A model generated the notes under the pieces. It searched no databases. It was not told the DNA's origin and saw nothing but the letters and a program-made list of their open reading frames with translations. This document shows, one piece after another, positions 13,827 to 14,074 of a stretch of 14,074 nucleotides of DNA. The stretch's first letter is position 1. Each line of letters begins with the position of its first letter. The translations under genes and the position numbers were made by a program. This stretch comes from Megasphaera sp. UBA5897 (lineage in GTDB: Bacteria; Bacillota; Negativicutes; Veillonellales; Megasphaeraceae): positions 1 to 14,074 of the forward strand of contig DJEN01000077.1 in the NCBI GenBank assembly GCA_002431345.1. Reading direction: 5' to 3'.

Positions 13827-14074
13827 GGCAAACCATGATTAGATATGAATTTTGCCGGCCAAAAACAACCAGCGCATCTAAAACATACGCTGCCAAGGGC
13901 GGCACAGCATGAACGATGTGATAAAAAATAATACAATCCATGGAGACTTTTGGCGAAAAAGACTGTATATACTGATAGAAAATATCGTATTTTTAGATAG
14001 GTGGATGAAGATTTTGGAAGTACAGCGTGTATAGAAACGGTAAAAAAACGGGATATTTGCTAAAACCAGCGTAA
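13827..14074. other. Unassigned terminal region, no gene seen
   Basis: No reading frame of useful length with a ribosome binding site is present. Two small structures can be seen. A GCTGCC-AAG-GGCGGC hairpin at 13890-13904 has one G-T pair and lacks a proper T-run on either side. An A+T inverted repeat, AAAATA-TCG-TATTTT, is at 13979-13993. The stretch may be the control region of a gene beyond the right edge. Confidence 0.5.

Noticed and set aside
12079..13894. A 12-nt word, ACATACGCTGCC, at 12079-12090 and 13883-13894, on both sides of the helicase gene, each able to form a small hairpin
   Set aside because: In 14 kb several 12-nt matches are expected by chance. The flanking bases differ, and no target-site duplication or transposase is present.
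13950..13973. A promoter on the + strand from TTGGCG and TATACT
   Set aside because: The spacing is only 12 nt and no other -35 fits, so it cannot be supported.
14004..14033. A 9-codon frame (MKILEVQRV) after AGGTGG near the right edge
   Set aside because: It is too short to judge, its ribosome binding site is weak, and no downstream gene is visible that it could lead.

Overview
The window looks like chromosomal DNA from a Bacillota bacterium of moderate G+C content. A Negativicutes anaerobe of the Megasphaera/Veillonella kind is my best guess, but genus level is a guess. The grounds are a SAM-I (S-box) riboswitch, strong AGGAGG-type ribosome binding sites, short well-formed terminators, and a sulfate cluster that combines CysDN with an AprAB-like APS reductase.

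Bases 1-9751 are best read as one sulfate-assimilation operon on the + strand. A weak promoter candidate is followed by a complete SAM-I aptamer (57-152) and its terminator (172-210). Then come cysK, sbp, cysT, cysW, cysA, aprA, aprB, cysD and cysN. Gaps between genes are 1-49 nt, with one 17-nt overlap (aprA/aprB). I see no terminator until the large two-part hairpin at 9703-9751. The gene products form an almost complete route. Sulfate is bound by the lipoprotein Sbp and imported by CysT/CysW/CysA. CysD/CysN activates it to APS. The AprA/AprB pair reduces APS to sulfite. CysK fixes sulfide into cysteine. No APS kinase, PAPS reductase or sulfite reductase is encoded here, so the APS-to-sulfite step is inferred to be direct, and sulfite reductase must lie elsewhere. 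High SAM would be expected to shut the whole operon off.

Bases 9752-10270 hold no convincing gene. They contain a very A+T-rich segment with partly phased A-tracts (about 9950-10080). Next is a good promoter (TTGACA, 17 nt, TGC-TAAATT) whose extended -10 sits inside a perfect 6-1-6 palindrome. A leader of about 124 nt leads to cstA (10271-11962), a CstA-family transporter with its own terminator (11985-12024).

A CshA/DeaD-type DEAD-box RNA helicase lies convergently on the - strand (12225-13769), with an extended -10 promoter upstream and a terminator downstream. The last 270 bases hold no gene I can support.

The points most worth a second look are the SAM riboswitch governing nine sulfate genes, the short AprAB pair in an assimilatory setting, a C-terminal extension of about 150 residues on CysN that is not an APS kinase, and the palindrome over the cstA promoter. 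I found no mobile element, CRISPR array, tRNA or rRNA.
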